Part shown: piece by piece, positions 12,803 to 24,820 of the stretch
Numbering within the stretch: position 1 is the first letter of the stretch
Layout: each line of letters begins with the position of its first letter
Assembly (NCBI RefSeq): GCF_000189635.1
Contig: NW_002476418.1
Location: 620,001-684,000, forward strand
Direction: 5' to 3'
Source of the DNA: Tetrahymena thermophila SB210
Taxonomy: Eukaryota; Ciliophora; Oligohymenophorea; Hymenostomatida; Tetrahymenidae
DNA length: 64,000 nt
Made by a program: the position numbers and the translations under genes
The notes under the pieces: model-generated
Seen by the model: only the letters and a program-made list of their open reading frames with translations
Databases searched by the model: none
What the model was told of the DNA's origin: nothing

Positions 12803-13544
12803 TTTTATTTTTGAAATAATCTAAGGAAAAGAATTACTTCTAATTTATTTATATTTGATCAGAAATATAATAATAAATTTATAAAGTGGATATCATCAAT
12901 TAATTATTCATATCTTCATTTTACTTAATAAAAGAAATACAGAAATATTACTTTCATTTGAGCAAAATTATTTTGCAAATATTTTATTTAAAAGTATTTA
13001 GAATAAATAGCTTAAAATTGAGAAAGAGGAAAAAATAAAAAAATATCTAGTGGTATAGATGCCACTCCATTATCAATAGACATGTTTAGTAGATATTTAT
13101 TAAATATATGCTAAATTATATAGTTAAATTTTCTTTTATAAAGTTTAGTATATCCTTCTTTGAAATTTGAATGAAAATTTTGTAGCTCACTCTAAAATTT
13201 AATTTTAAATAAATAAAAATATTTAATAGGTTTTTATTTACATTGATTATTATAGTTAAGAGACCAAAAAATGCTGGCTCTTATTCACTAAAAATGGATG
13301 ATAAGTATTTCAACTTACAAAAATATATTATTTGATTTACTAAATATATATTTTTACCTACATAAATGAAGAAAAATTTAAGAATAAATAAATGAATTAG
13401 ATTGCTAATACATTATTTTTCAATATTTTACTTAACTTTTCATTTTTAAATTAAAATAAATACAGTAGATTATTGTTAATTAAGAACTTTTTGAGTGGTA
13501 TTTGTATTTCAAAAATGTCTATAATATTGATTTTACGTTTTATT

Positions 13545-13880
13545 TTTATCAAATTTTTAGGTTTTTAGAAAAAAAGGAAACTGGGTGTATGCAAAATAAT
13601 GATTTTTTATTAATAATTACGAAAACGAAAATGCCTTTACAAATTATAAATACAAAATATAAAATAAATAAAATTAACATTTTATAAAATTCAAAATAAT
13701 CATATGAAATAGTAATAATTACTAAAATACCTTAAAAATAAATTTATAAATTAATAAATATAATAAAAATTAATTTTAAGATGTATTATGAGTGCATTTA
13801 TATGTGCGAGTATTTCTATTCTATTCTATTCTATCACCAATTTAATTCACACTTTTTAAATATTAAAGAAAAAACATATC
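13545..13880 (+). repeat. Dispersed repeat, copy 1
   Basis: Two blocks are shared with 14245-14442: GGAAACTGGGTGTA with flanks (13562-13600), and a 110-nt block with GTGCATTTATATGTGCGAG followed by a TTCTA microsatellite (13757-13878). The copies differ by point changes and by about 150 nt more spacing between the blocks here. The origin is unknown; it may be a decayed element or a segmental duplication. Confidence 0.7.
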
Positions 13881-14015
13881 ATTAAATAGTTAATTAGAAG
13901 GAAAAAAAAAAAAATAATAATAAGATTAATTAATAATAAAATCAAAAGTTGAAAATAAAATGAGTAGTTAAATTAACAAGAAAGAACAAAAAAAAGCAAG
14001 TACAATAATAAGAAA

Positions 14016-14216
14016 ATGAAAAAGAAAAAAGAGCTTTATTGTTTTAATTAGTTTTTATAATTAAAAATATCACAATCCAAAACAAATAAACTGTTTTTAC
14101 CCAAGGTTAAGTGCCAAATAGAGAGGTTAGTACAATTTGCTAAACCAGAACCTAAGCCTGATGCACCTTTATAACCAATTTATGATTTGAAACAATAAAT
14201 AAATCATTTGATTTGA
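14016..14216 (+). CDS. Small hypothetical protein, 66 aa
   Basis: An uninterrupted frame from MKKKKELY to TGA at 14214-14216. The second half, KCQIERLVQFAKPEPKPDAP, has protein-like composition with Pro, Cys and acidic residues, unlike the surrounding DNA. A short upstream ATG frame (13961) precedes it. It lies between the two copies of a dispersed repeat, so it could be a captured fragment of a larger gene. No family is recognised. Confidence 0.3.
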
Positions 14217-14244
14217 AACAATAAATAGAAAAAGGTTATTAAAT

Positions 14245-14442
14245 TACCAAATTTCTTTGGATTTTTTGAGAAAAAGAGGAAACTGGGTGTAAGTTAAATA
14301 ATCAAAAATTAGATATTGATTGAATTTATAAATATAATAAAAATTAATTTTAAGATGTATTCTGAGTGCATTTATATGTGCGAGTTATTCTATTCTATCA
14401 CCAATTTAATTGTTACTTTTTAAATATTGAAGAAAAAAAATA
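14245..14442 (+). repeat. Dispersed repeat, copy 2
   Basis: Second, shorter copy of the 13545-13880 segment. It has GAGGAAACTGGGTGTAAG at about 14276 and the GTGCATTTATATGTGCGAG block at 14366-14384, followed by a shorter TTCTA run. Same orientation as copy 1, about 590 nt away. Confidence 0.7.
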
Positions 14443-15059
14443 TATTGATCTTTGAGGATTCTTTTTAAAACTTTTGTTAAATTAAACTATGTAATTTAAT
14501 TCATTAAATAAAACAATATTTTTATCGCAAAAGAAAAGTACTAAAGACATTATTAGATATTATGAGAAGATATTTGCATATTCAAGGGAAAAATTTTTTT
14601 CAAAAAACTTAAATAATGAGAGTATAAAATATACTATTTCTTAAAAATAATTAATTACATTTATTTTTATGAAGAAAATTAGTTGACCGTATAATAAATA
14701 TTATTAGAATAAGAGATATTAGGAACATTTAGAAATAAAATTTAAAAAATCATTTTCAAACAAATTTATTCTTTATGTAAAATTCAAATGATTTAAAAAT
14801 AAATTTAAATAATTTTAAATGTCAAAAAACAAATAAATAGATTGAAAAATAATTTATTAATTATAGAGAAAAAACAAATAGATAGATATTGATTACTTTT
14901 TAAATGTAAAGAAAGATACTAAATATAATATTATTTAATTAATTATAGTAGTTAGTTAGTTAGTTGTGATCATTTTATTTAAGGGAGAAATAAATATTAA
15001 GAAAAGTTGCTTTATTTTCAATCAAGCTGATTGATTTTTAGTATAATGAATTTTTTTAG

Positions 15060-15103
15060 TAGATAGATAGATAAGTAAATAGGTGGTAAGTAGGTAGGTA
15101 GGT
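15060..15103. repeat. GATA/GTAG microsatellites
   Basis: Runs of AGAT (15060-15072) and GTAG (15088-15101) in the 3' flank of the kinase gene. Confidence 0.8.
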
Positions 15104-15214
15104 TGATTATTTGATTTTTATTTGGAAAAACTAGAATTTTAAGAGTTTCATTTGTTAAAAATTTACATTCAGGAAAATTCTTAAGGATAAATTACTTAGT
15201 TACCGAATTTATAT

Positions 15215-18200
15215 TCAAGCATGCTACTACTGCTGCTGCTACTAAAATTACAAAGCAGCATTTGATTCTATTCGCATTCCTGCACTTTGATTCCTTTGAT
15301 TTCGGGAATCTTCATTATTTTCATTTACACTCTTTTTAGAAATATCATGCTAAGTTTCAAGCTTTTTAGATAACTTTTCTGTAAACACATTTTCTGTTAA
15401 TTAATTTATTTAAGATGAATGCCCTTACTACAAAGTAGGAGCTTTTGTGTAGGCTGTAAATATTTGTGATTGAGACTACTATGCATAATTAAGTTAGTTT
15501 AAGCATTAAGAATTTCCCCCAATAGAAGCCTGTATGTGCTGTAACTAGATTATTTCGTTTTTTTAATTCTTATTTCCTGTTTTATTTTATGTAGACATTG
15601 AAAAGCTAGAGTTTCCACTAGTAAAAGGAGTTCCACTGAGTGAAAACTAAAAGTTGTTGTTAGTAACTTTGACTGTCTTGCTTGAATCGCATTCATATCC
15701 CTTAAATAGCTGTTATACTTCATCTTTTCTAAGCAAAATAGCATTTTGTTTGTCAATTTCTGTTTGCTCACTAGCTATCTTTCCTGCAAAATTATAAACA
15801 CAACCCTTCTGTTTATTTAAATCAAAAATAATTTAATTTAAGCTAGAAATAAAAAAATTAGCCAATAATTCATATTGAAATAAGCAAAATAATTAATATT
15901 CCACTATTTAATTTCAAAATAATGTATGATTGATTGATTGATAATTATTTACTCCAACTAAAAATAATTTATTATAGATAACTATTTATTTTTAGAGTTT
16001 AAATTCTTTTAAGTTTAAGAAACCAAATTTATGATTTTTAAAAACAAAATAGTTAGTTTACTATCTTAAAAAAATTATTTATTTTTTTAGATATTCATTA
16101 ATTATTCTCTATGCCTATAAATATTATCAATAGTTAATTTATTATTTAAAATAAATTATTCTTTTTTGACTTAGAATTAATATTCATTTTCTTTTTTTTT
16201 TTCATTCAATTTAGAAGGAAATTTAATGTTAAAAAAATACTTTAATTTTTTCAAAATAAATTCAAAAGAAAATCTTTTAATATTTTTTAATACAGGCGGT
16301 TTATATGGTGCTTCTATTTCATTGTTATTCAGCTTTTACCAAGGAAAACTTTTAATCCAAACATGATCTTTGACTTCTTGTGGCCCATTTACACCTAAAC
16401 GATTTGAAGGCTTTCTTTAGATTAACTAAAAAGAAGATTTAATACTACTGTTTATTTATTCAAAATTAGTTTTTTACTCTGTTGATAAAGTCAATAGCTT
16501 CTAGCGACCATCCTTTGGGAATTTCTTCTCTCTTTATTTGAACTTACTTAGCCAAAATTTATTCCCTCAACTCCTTTCTATCTTTAGCTTTGTAAGGCCT
16601 CTGTTAATAATTAAACATAATTTATATATTTTTAGTTAGTAAGTAAATATGTAACATATTTATTTACTTTTCCCATTGCCATTTCATACATAATAATACC
16701 AAGTGCATAGTAGTCTACAGCGACTCCATAATTTTATCTCATTAATATTTCAGGAGCTGATTTATTTCAAATATTTTAATAAATTAAATTAATTTTAACT
16801 AAATTATATATTTATTTTAAATATGATCAAATAACTATTGAAGTAAGTTTGTTTTACCAATATAACCTGGAGTTCCACTTGTTTCGTTTGAGTTATCTGG
16901 TTTCCAAATGCGAGAAATGCCAAAATCAGTTACTTTTAGATAGCCTATTTATTTTGAATGTAATTTTTTAGAAACTAAAGTCAAAATTAATTGTTTGTTT
17001 TTTGCAATTAAAATGATGAACTTTTACATAAATTACTTGCTATTTTTCATTATGAAAAGTTCAATAAAAATAAATTCAATTCATCAGCTAGACTCAAATA
17101 TAAAATAAAAATATTTTTTACCACTTTCATCGAATATCAAATTTTCTGGTTTTATATCTCTATGAAGAATGTTTTATGAGTGAATATATTCAAGAGCACT
17201 GACTATGCAGCAAGCAATGAATTCTTTTTTTAATTTACAAATTTTATTTAAATATATAAATTTCGATGTTTATTTACGTGCTTGAGTTTCACTAAAGGGC
17301 TCTGTTTAGTGAATTAAATGATATCTGAGATCTCCGCCTCCTATAAAATCCATAGTGAGGTACAAGTTTTCTCTGTCTTAAAAAGAATTGTGCATATTAA
17401 CAATTAGCCTTTTAAAATAAAATTATTATTGAATATTAAAGATATTTCACATTTAACTTTATTTTAGTTAGCATCTCTATTTAATCAAACATGCATTTTA
17501 CGTCTTTTAAGATTTGTATTTTCATATTTAAATAAATCATTTTGTTTTTATTTTAAAAATATAGCCAAGTAGGAATAAAGTTTTGAAATTAGTTATTTCA
17601 CTAGCACATAAAATTTTTACGGATGATTAAGATGACTTAGGATTTTTCTTTCGTTTAGAACAGAATTTACACTCTTTTTGCTGAGTATTTTAACCTTTGA
17701 CATGATTTTCATGGCTAATACTTCTTTGTTCTTGCGCTTTTGTACGTTCCAAACCTTATTATTGAAAAAAATATTTATATGATGTTAATTAACAGTGAGC
17801 CAATAGCTATTTTTAAATTTCTACTTTAAAAATTCATAAAAATTATGTCAGATTAAATAGAAATCTTATCAAATATTGAACTGAAATTAAAAACTTATTA
17901 ATTACTTTTCCAAAGCCGCCCTTCCCGATTACTTGATTAAATATGTAGCCTTGCACATTATCTAAAATATTTTTAAGTTAAAAAACATAAAATAAATAAA
18001 TAAACAAATCAGAGGTAATTGAATGAATATTCTCCAAGCAAATTATTAAGTTAAAAAGTGAATAAATAGGTTAGTTAATTAATTAGTTAAGACGCACAGC
18101 GTATTTTATAACTCTCATTCTTATTACAAAATGAAATTAATTAAAAAAAACCTGATGAATTCTTCTTTGCATTCTCAGATGAAGAAGTGCAATTACCCAT
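15215..18200 (-). CDS. AGC-type Ser/Thr protein kinase, N-terminally acylated
   Basis: Ten exons give 498 aa; introns are 17962-18151, 17755-17905, 17409-17620, 17224-17277, 16945-17121, 16757-16857, 16601-16667, 16426-16477 and 15809-16293, and each phase was checked. All kinase landmarks are present: GKGGFGKV glycine loop near residue 30, AMKIM lysine, GGGDLRYHL, HRDIKPEN near 145, TDFG near 164, GTPGY and APE, and RKPSNRLG. After the core, QLFKGY near residue 338 is an AGC hydrophobic motif, so the family is AGC; GGDLRYHL is shared with STK32/YANK and PKA/PKG. The start MGNCTSSS is a textbook N-myristoylation site with an adjacent palmitoylatable Cys, which suggests membrane anchoring. The last 150 residues are Gln/Asn/Ser-rich and end in poly-Gln. 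The full catalytic set suggests an active enzyme. Confidence 0.9.
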
Positions 18201-19837
18201 CGCTTATTTCTTAGATTTTTTGTTTTTTTATTTATATAAAATTAATGTTTTATATCTAATTAGACTTTATCTATCAGCCTTTATTATTATTATTATATAT
18301 ATTTTTTTAATACAAAATAGTATACATTACACTCATATATAAACAAACATACATTTAGACAGAAAGAAAGACAGACAGACAGACATACATACATAATCTA
18401 CTAAATTTTTTTATATAGCATAATAATCAATCACTTTTGGCAGTTTTTATCATTTAATTCTTAAATTTTCACATATTTAAATTGAAAAAAAAAAAAATTA
18501 ATCCATTCAAACGAGGAAGAGGTTATTTTTAAAATCAATGTTTTTTCATTATAACTGGCTTTTTAACCTTTTAAGTATAAAATTATCATAGCTTTTAAGA
18601 TAAAATTTGATTTCTAATTCCTCTAATTATTGTAGGCCTGTCACTCTACACCTATTTAATTTATATTACTATAATATAATAGACCTCTCCTTTTTTGCAA
18701 ATTAAATAATACTAACTTTTCAAAGAGCTTCTTAAACTTTATCATATTTATATACAAAATAAACCCACACAATACAAAAATAATTTTTTACTGTTTTTAT
18801 TTATATCTATGTTAAGAAAAAATATCTTATTCAGCTTTATTTACATTTTTTATATTACTAATTATAATTTATTATTTGTAGTCAAAAAGTAATCGCAATA
18901 TTAATCACTAAAAATATGTAAACAAAAAATTTTTAAGAGGAAACATTCAATGAAAAAAAAACCATTTAAATTAAAAATATTTGTAAAATTTAATTAGAAA
19001 TACTCTTTGATAAAAAAAATGAAAAAAATTGAAAATATTTGTAAAAATTATTCAAAAATAAACCTATTGTTAATATTTTTTATTCATTTATTAAGAATAG
19101 CAAGGAAAGGATATGTACTTCATAATAATTTTTTAATTTTAAATATTTATTTATATCAATTCAATAATAATTATTGATCAAGTTTAAAATATAATTTATT
19201 TAAAGATATTAAAATAGTTCTTTAAGTTAATAAAGTATTTATTTTGTCTTTTTAGTATTTTATTGAAAAAGATCTTGAAAAAAATTCTTGTTATTAATTA
19301 CCATAATAACTTGTTATAAGTGTTTAAACGAATCAGTGATGCTTTGTATATATTTTAAAAATTATTCACTCTTGTTATTTAAAATGCATACCCAAAATAA
19401 AGGATGAGTGAATGAAGTATTATGGTAACAAATATATAAAAAATAATAAAGTTTCTCGAAGAATAAAAAAATCATACATTTTTTAAAAGTAAAATTAGAT
19501 TAAAAAAATTAGTTTTAGTTAGCACTTTTAAAAAAGTATTTAACATTTTACTTATTTTTCAAAATTTATGAAGAGTAAAAGCTATTTATTTGTTTCTTTC
19601 TTTATTTATTTATTTTTTTATTTAATTATTAATGAATTTAAATTAAATTATCTTGAAGGCTTTTGACTGCAAAGAAAATTATAAAATCAAAACTTACAGG
19701 CAAGCTGTTTAAAATTATTATTTAAAAATAAACAAACTTGATAAAATATATACATATTTTCTTATTGCCTACAGAATTGGCATTAACATTGTTAATACTT
19801 ATTATTTCAAAGTTCAAATAATCATTCATTCATTCAT
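18201..19837. other. Intergenic, promoter side of kinase gene
   Basis: AT-rich spacer with a compound tetranucleotide microsatellite just upstream of the kinase (18356-18395) and long stretches with almost no G or C. No coding signal on either strand. Confidence 0.5.
18356..18395. repeat. AGAC/ATAC compound microsatellite
   Basis: AGAA, AGAC and CATA tetranucleotide runs in a row, about 160 nt upstream of the kinase start codon. Confidence 0.8.
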
Positions 19838-19846
19838 TCATTCATC
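19822..19846. repeat. TCAT microsatellite spanning a stop codon
   Basis: About six TCAT units. On the minus strand they read ATGA, and the TGA of the membrane-protein gene (19838-19840) falls inside the run. Confidence 0.85.
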
Positions 19847-21912
19847 TTAAGCTCCTGCTTTGAGCTCTTCAAATTTACTCTTGTGCTTAGTTAGTCCTTT
19901 AGTTAAATAGTAATAGTAAAATCCCCAAATTATTACAAAAATAGTTCCAATAATTAAGTCTAAATAAATGTATATGTAAATTAAGAAATCGAAATTATCT
20001 AAATAATCTTTGTAGCATTTTGAAAGAAGTTTTAAGAGATAGCTGTTATGCAACTTAATATTATAAAGAGATGATTCAGGGAATTTTGAGTATTGTTTAT
20101 TCATGAATTCAATTGTCTTTTAATATTTGCTTAATGACTACTAATCTTATGAATCATTTACTAAGACAGCGCTCCATTCATCTCTTATTTATTTTATCAA
20201 TTGTTTTAAAGCTTTAATCTAGTTTTAGATTCCCTATTATCCATTTTCATTCTATGGTAGAGCGCAGAGGAATTTGCCTGACTCTCTAAAGCTCTAATAA
20301 TTCTCTACTGAAGGTGTATCTATGGGTTACTTTTAGCTATAAAAGTAAAATTTAGAAAATATAATCAATACAATAAAGAAGTTACTTGTTGTAAAACACC
20401 AAATTGGTTTCACAGAATTCTGCACAATCTTCCAATTTAAATTGGTAATCAAAATACTAGTTGCACTTATAGCTATTCTATAAAACCGACAACTCATCAT
20501 AAAACCTGCATAAATATTTTATTGAAACATTAATAAACTTGATTTAAAAAAATTACGGTTGAAAGTGCTTGGATAGAGTATTTACAGAACCTTTTGTAGT
20601 TTTATATATTCTATCATCGTTTTATTCTACTTTTGATAGAATATTCTAAATAATTTCATTATAATCATATATTTTTACTGAACCTAGCATAATAGATTCA
20701 AATATATAGTCAGATGCAAATTAAATATCAGTGTATCTATTTATCAGAGAAGTTGAAAGAGAGGTAGCACTGCTAGTGTTGTGACTGAATTCATTAAAAA
20801 ATTTTACTTGCAAAACTGAACTCACTATCATGACAACAAACAATAAAAATAGAAGAAACCCTCTCTTAGACATGGAGTACTCCTCAAACGATATCAAAAC
20901 TTTATTCAAAATACTTATTGCAGAGTACATTCTGAAAATTAAGATAAAAAAAAGGAAGAGTTTAAAGCCTACAAAAATATAGTATATCAAAAAGTATTCT
21001 TCCAAAGAAGAGTTGTAGTGATCATTCATATGACTGATAAAGCTTTCAAGTTCTTTTCTGTAATATGTAAAAATATATTGCTGTTCTTCCTCAAATTCGT
21101 TTTATTAGTTTTTTAAAGCAATTGATTGTCTTCCTGCAGTGAAGATTAAGTTCATCAGATTCTATGCCAATCCAAGTCCATTCTAAGAGATGTTTCTTGA
21201 ATTTAGCATATCAATATTAGGTATTCCAACTTTCTTCTTTTTGCCTTAGTTCATCCTTATGCTCAGCATGAAAAATTCCTGAGAATCTTTATTGAAAGTT
21301 GTCTTTGTGTAATTTAGCTATTTTCAATAAAATATTTTTTATTAATTTATTATTTTTAAAAAATTGTTGAATCTCATTGAAAAAAAAAAACATTTCTTAT
21401 TCTTCTTTATTTGATTGTTTATTTTAAAACTTTTAGCTTTTCAATTTGAATGAATTTTTCAAATGCAAAAGCAAAAAAACATAAAAATTAAAAATGGAAA
21501 TCTATAAAGCATCTAACAATTCTGTAAATAATTGAAAACAGCTTCAATAATGGCCAATAAATTTAATTGTTTTTAATCAATTACCTAATCTAAATGGTGA
21601 TACAAAGCTGTAGTGTTCTGAATCCTGTTTATTTAAATTAATTTTTTGATTATTTATTTAATTATTTGAAATAAAAATTTACTATTGATCAACATTGATT
21701 TGCCTAACTTTAAATCCAACATACGGAATAAAACTAGATACTTCATTCGTTGTGATATAATCATAAGGCAATTCTGTAGTTATAGCTCTCGCTTAAAAAG
21801 CATATCTATGAACTGCAAATGTTGCCATAGCTAAAAATACTATAAAAATTCCTGATGTATTACAAACCATCACATTTGCTTTTTGCAAAAAGAACTTTCT
21901 TCCTTTGGCCAT
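19838..21912 (-). CDS. Multi-pass membrane protein, 549 aa
   Basis: Five exons (introns 21625-21682, 21318-21584, 20506-20556, 20337-20385) sum to 550 codons with TGA at 19838-19840. Membrane segments visible: one near residues 20-38 (GIFIVFLAMATFAV), two in the middle (YFLIYYIFVGFKLFLFFILI and GFLLFLLFVVMIVSSVL) and one near the C-terminus (LIIGTIFVIIWGFYYYY). Long soluble loops lie between TM1 and TM2 (about 130 aa) and between TM3 and TM4 (about 225 aa). The second loop has at least three Cys (KCNQYF, EDCAEFC) and helical stretches. A basic start (MAKGRKFFLQK) and the acidic end ELKAGAQDE suggest both termini are cytosolic. I do not recognise the family; the topology resembles tweety- or prominin-like four-to-five pass proteins only loosely. 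Confidence 0.8.
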
Positions 21913-22562
21913 TTTTTCTTTTATCTTTAACCTACTTATTATAACAAACCTACTCTCTTTTATATTGCTTTTGAGTTCTTTGTACTATTTTTTTGAGTTA
22001 GTTGTGTGTGTGTGTTGTTCTGCTTATTATTTTATTATTCAATTATATTTAAATATTAATTATCGCTTTTAAATATTGCAAATTTTGATCAAAACAATTT
22101 AAAAATAAATTATGTGAATGAACAAATAAATAAATATATGAATCTATTCATATATCAAAGATTTATTTTGCATAAATAAATTATTCATTCATAAATGCGT
22201 TTGAAATTTCAAATAGAAGGTAGAATCAAATTAATTAATTAATCCTTTTATTTATTTATTCTTAGTAATTAAAGAAAAAACAAATATCTACTAATAAACA
22301 TATAGATAGACAAGCATATAATGCATAAATTAATCTGTTTATAAATAAATACAAATGGATTGATTGATATTATATTTGATAAATTTTATCATAATTAGTT
22401 AATTATATTAATTAAACTTTGATTTATGTTATTAAATTAAATTTATTCAGTTTAATATATTTTATTTATTTATTTATTTGTTTTATATTATTATTAAATT
22501 GAGGTTTTATAAAGGAAAACTATTAAATTCAAATTTATTTTAGAATTTCTCTATGAGCATAT
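21913..22562. other. Intergenic/promoter region
   Basis: About 650 nt between two minus-strand genes. A GTGTGTGTGTG run at 22005-22014 lies about 90 nt upstream of the membrane-protein start. Otherwise it is AT-rich with TTTA/AATA runs. Confidence 0.5.
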
Positions 22563-24278
22563 TCAAAAAGAGTCATCTGATAAATCATTTGAAGACTCGT
22601 TTAGTTAGTTGTTGAAAGAACGTTTTGTAGCTTGAGTTGTAGCATTTGATTGCTTTCTATTTAGAGAATTGCTTATATAATATTTTCCATTTATTTAACA
22701 AGGATTTGTGTTGAGTCTTGAGGAAAGATTATTACTATTATGTGAAATACTAGATTTTCTAGAATTAAGAGGAGGTTTAAACTGAATTGGAACCTCTCGA
22801 CTGATGCTAGCTGAATACAAATCATTATTTTTTGCTTGCTTAGGTAATAAATTGAGCTGCTGACCTGTAGAATGGAATGAATTACTAAACTTTCTTTTGT
22901 TGTTACTTGAATTATTTACAAAGTTAAAATTATCTATCAGAGAATTTGAATAGCTTGTATTTAAGGAATTCTATGCATTACATGCTGTAGACTGTGCTTA
23001 TTGTGGAATAAATTAAAACTATGTGGTATTTTATTATCCGTTTGGAGTTTAGGAGGTAGACAAAGTTGGGTCTTCTTAATAGGAAAGTTTTCTAGAAATA
23101 GTGAAATTCTTTTCTAATTAATCTAATTTGACATTATCTTATTATTAAAATTCCAAAGCCATCTGCTACTAATTTAAAGTCTATTACTATTCATAAGATT
23201 AGTTTATTTTTTTATATTTTTTTATCATTTGGAATATTTCTTTGTTGTTCATTTTGTAGTTTGACTCAATCAATTTATGAATAGGATGATTTGAAGAAAG
23301 CTATTTGCAATTACTTTTGCTTTCTCTTTTTTTAAATTTATTATCCTCCAAATCACTACTGCTGCTCACACTGCTGTTACTTCGGCTTCTTTGCTGTTTA
23401 TGAGACTAGCCTTTTCTATTAAAATTGCTGTAATCTTATTGGTTAATAGCATTTGATTTATTTGAATAATCTCTGTAATTATTTGTAGTGGCTTAACGCT
23501 CACTTTTAATAGAACCACATTTTATTGCAGTATCTTCTTAGTTAGTATAAAAGTTTGTTTGTCCGAAAAGAATTTAAGGCTTTATTTGAGAAACATGAGT
23601 TATTTTCTGGCTATAGTAAAAGTCATCTAAACTAGATTCATCTTGGTATTTCTATTAAGTTAGTTGCAAATTAGTCCCCTATTTTATCTAACTTTCCAAA
23701 TTTTTAACTTGCAATTAAATTGAATTTTGAGTTCTCTCCTTTTCTTTTTAAATGTCCTTTTCCATGTCTTCTTTATACTTTTAAACCTTTTACTCATACT
23801 CCTCTTTTGCTCTTGAACAGCACTCTTCAAACCTTTCATTTATTTTTCTAAGCTTTTCTTAGAGATTAATGTTTTCATCCTTCTCAATATCGCGCATTTT
23901 AATCATTAGTTGCTCCATTTAATTTTGTGCCTGAATAATTTCCTATTTCTTTTTATCAATAAAATTCTACTTTATTGACTACATTTTTTCTTCAAGACTG
24001 ATAATTTAATGGTCGTATTTTTATGACTAATATTGCTTTTCTTAGCATTTATTACTAGAAAAATTTCTCTAATTACTTTTAAAGTTTTTTTCTCCACTGT
24101 TGGTTGTTTAATTAAGTAAATTCCAATTATTTTCTTTATCATCTTATGTAAAATTATCTCTTTCTCTCAACTTTGAAGTTCCAATAAGAGAAATATTAGG
24201 ATGCTACTTCATCAAGTCCATTTCTTGCTTTAGTTGCTTTATGCTTCTCTAATAATCTTTGATACCACTTTTATTCAT
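22563..24278 (-). CDS. Q/N/S-rich coiled-coil protein, 571 aa
   Basis: A single intron-free frame of 572 codons ending in TGA at 22563-22565. Residues 1-60 are mixed. Residues about 85-210 form a strongly charged coiled coil rich in Glu, Lys and Gln, for example RINERFEECCSRAKEEYEQK. Residues about 290-320 contain a short Ser/Arg stretch, RSRSNSSVSSSSDLED, likely a phosphorylation cluster. The remainder is low-complexity Asn/Gln/Ser. There is no catalytic motif, signal or membrane segment. The profile is that of a cytoskeletal or basal-body-associated scaffold, but no family is recognised. Confidence 0.75.
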
Positions 24279-24820
24279 TTCTTAATATCAATCTCAAATA
24301 AATAAATAAATCTTTGTTTGTTTGTTTGTAGTTAATTAATTCAAAAATCTTATAAATAATACAAATCAAACTTTTTGAATCAATTACTTACTTACTATTA
24401 AACTAATATTTCAAAAATTCTAAATTAATTAATAAGTTAAAAATTAATTAAAATGTTCCTCTTCTCACATTCAATTTTCAAAAGTAAATTATATTTGAAA
24501 TACAAACCATATTTTTTATTCGTTAAAATCCATTCTACTTTAAAAAAAAACAAAAGATTATTTTTATCATTCATTATTTATTTTATTTGATCTTTGGTTT
24601 CCATTTTTATTTGAAGATTTTTATTGTTTAAAATTGAATAAAGAAGCAACTATAAATTAAAAATTAATAAAATTTAAAATTATTATTTTTACTAATTCAA
24701 ATACCTATCAATAAATACAATTTAAATATTTAATTGAGATAATTTATTAATCAATTTAATAATAAATATTTATAAATTATATTCATGCTAATAAAAAAAT
24801 TAAGGTCTTCAAAATGTTTG

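Larger units (their letters stand above)
12586..14015. other. Intergenic with tandem and dispersed repeats
   Basis: Upstream of the 1032-aa gene. It holds a 31-nt tandem repeat (12721-12802) and the first copy of a duplicated segment (13545-13880), both listed separately. The 61-codon frame at 13502-13687 lies inside the repeat and has no coding character. Confidence 0.5.
14217..15214. other. Intergenic, microsatellite-bearing
   Basis: Downstream of the kinase gene. It carries repeat copy 2 (14245-14442) and GTTA/GATA/GTAG tetranucleotide runs at 14950-14968 and 15060-15103. No other feature was seen. Confidence 0.5.
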
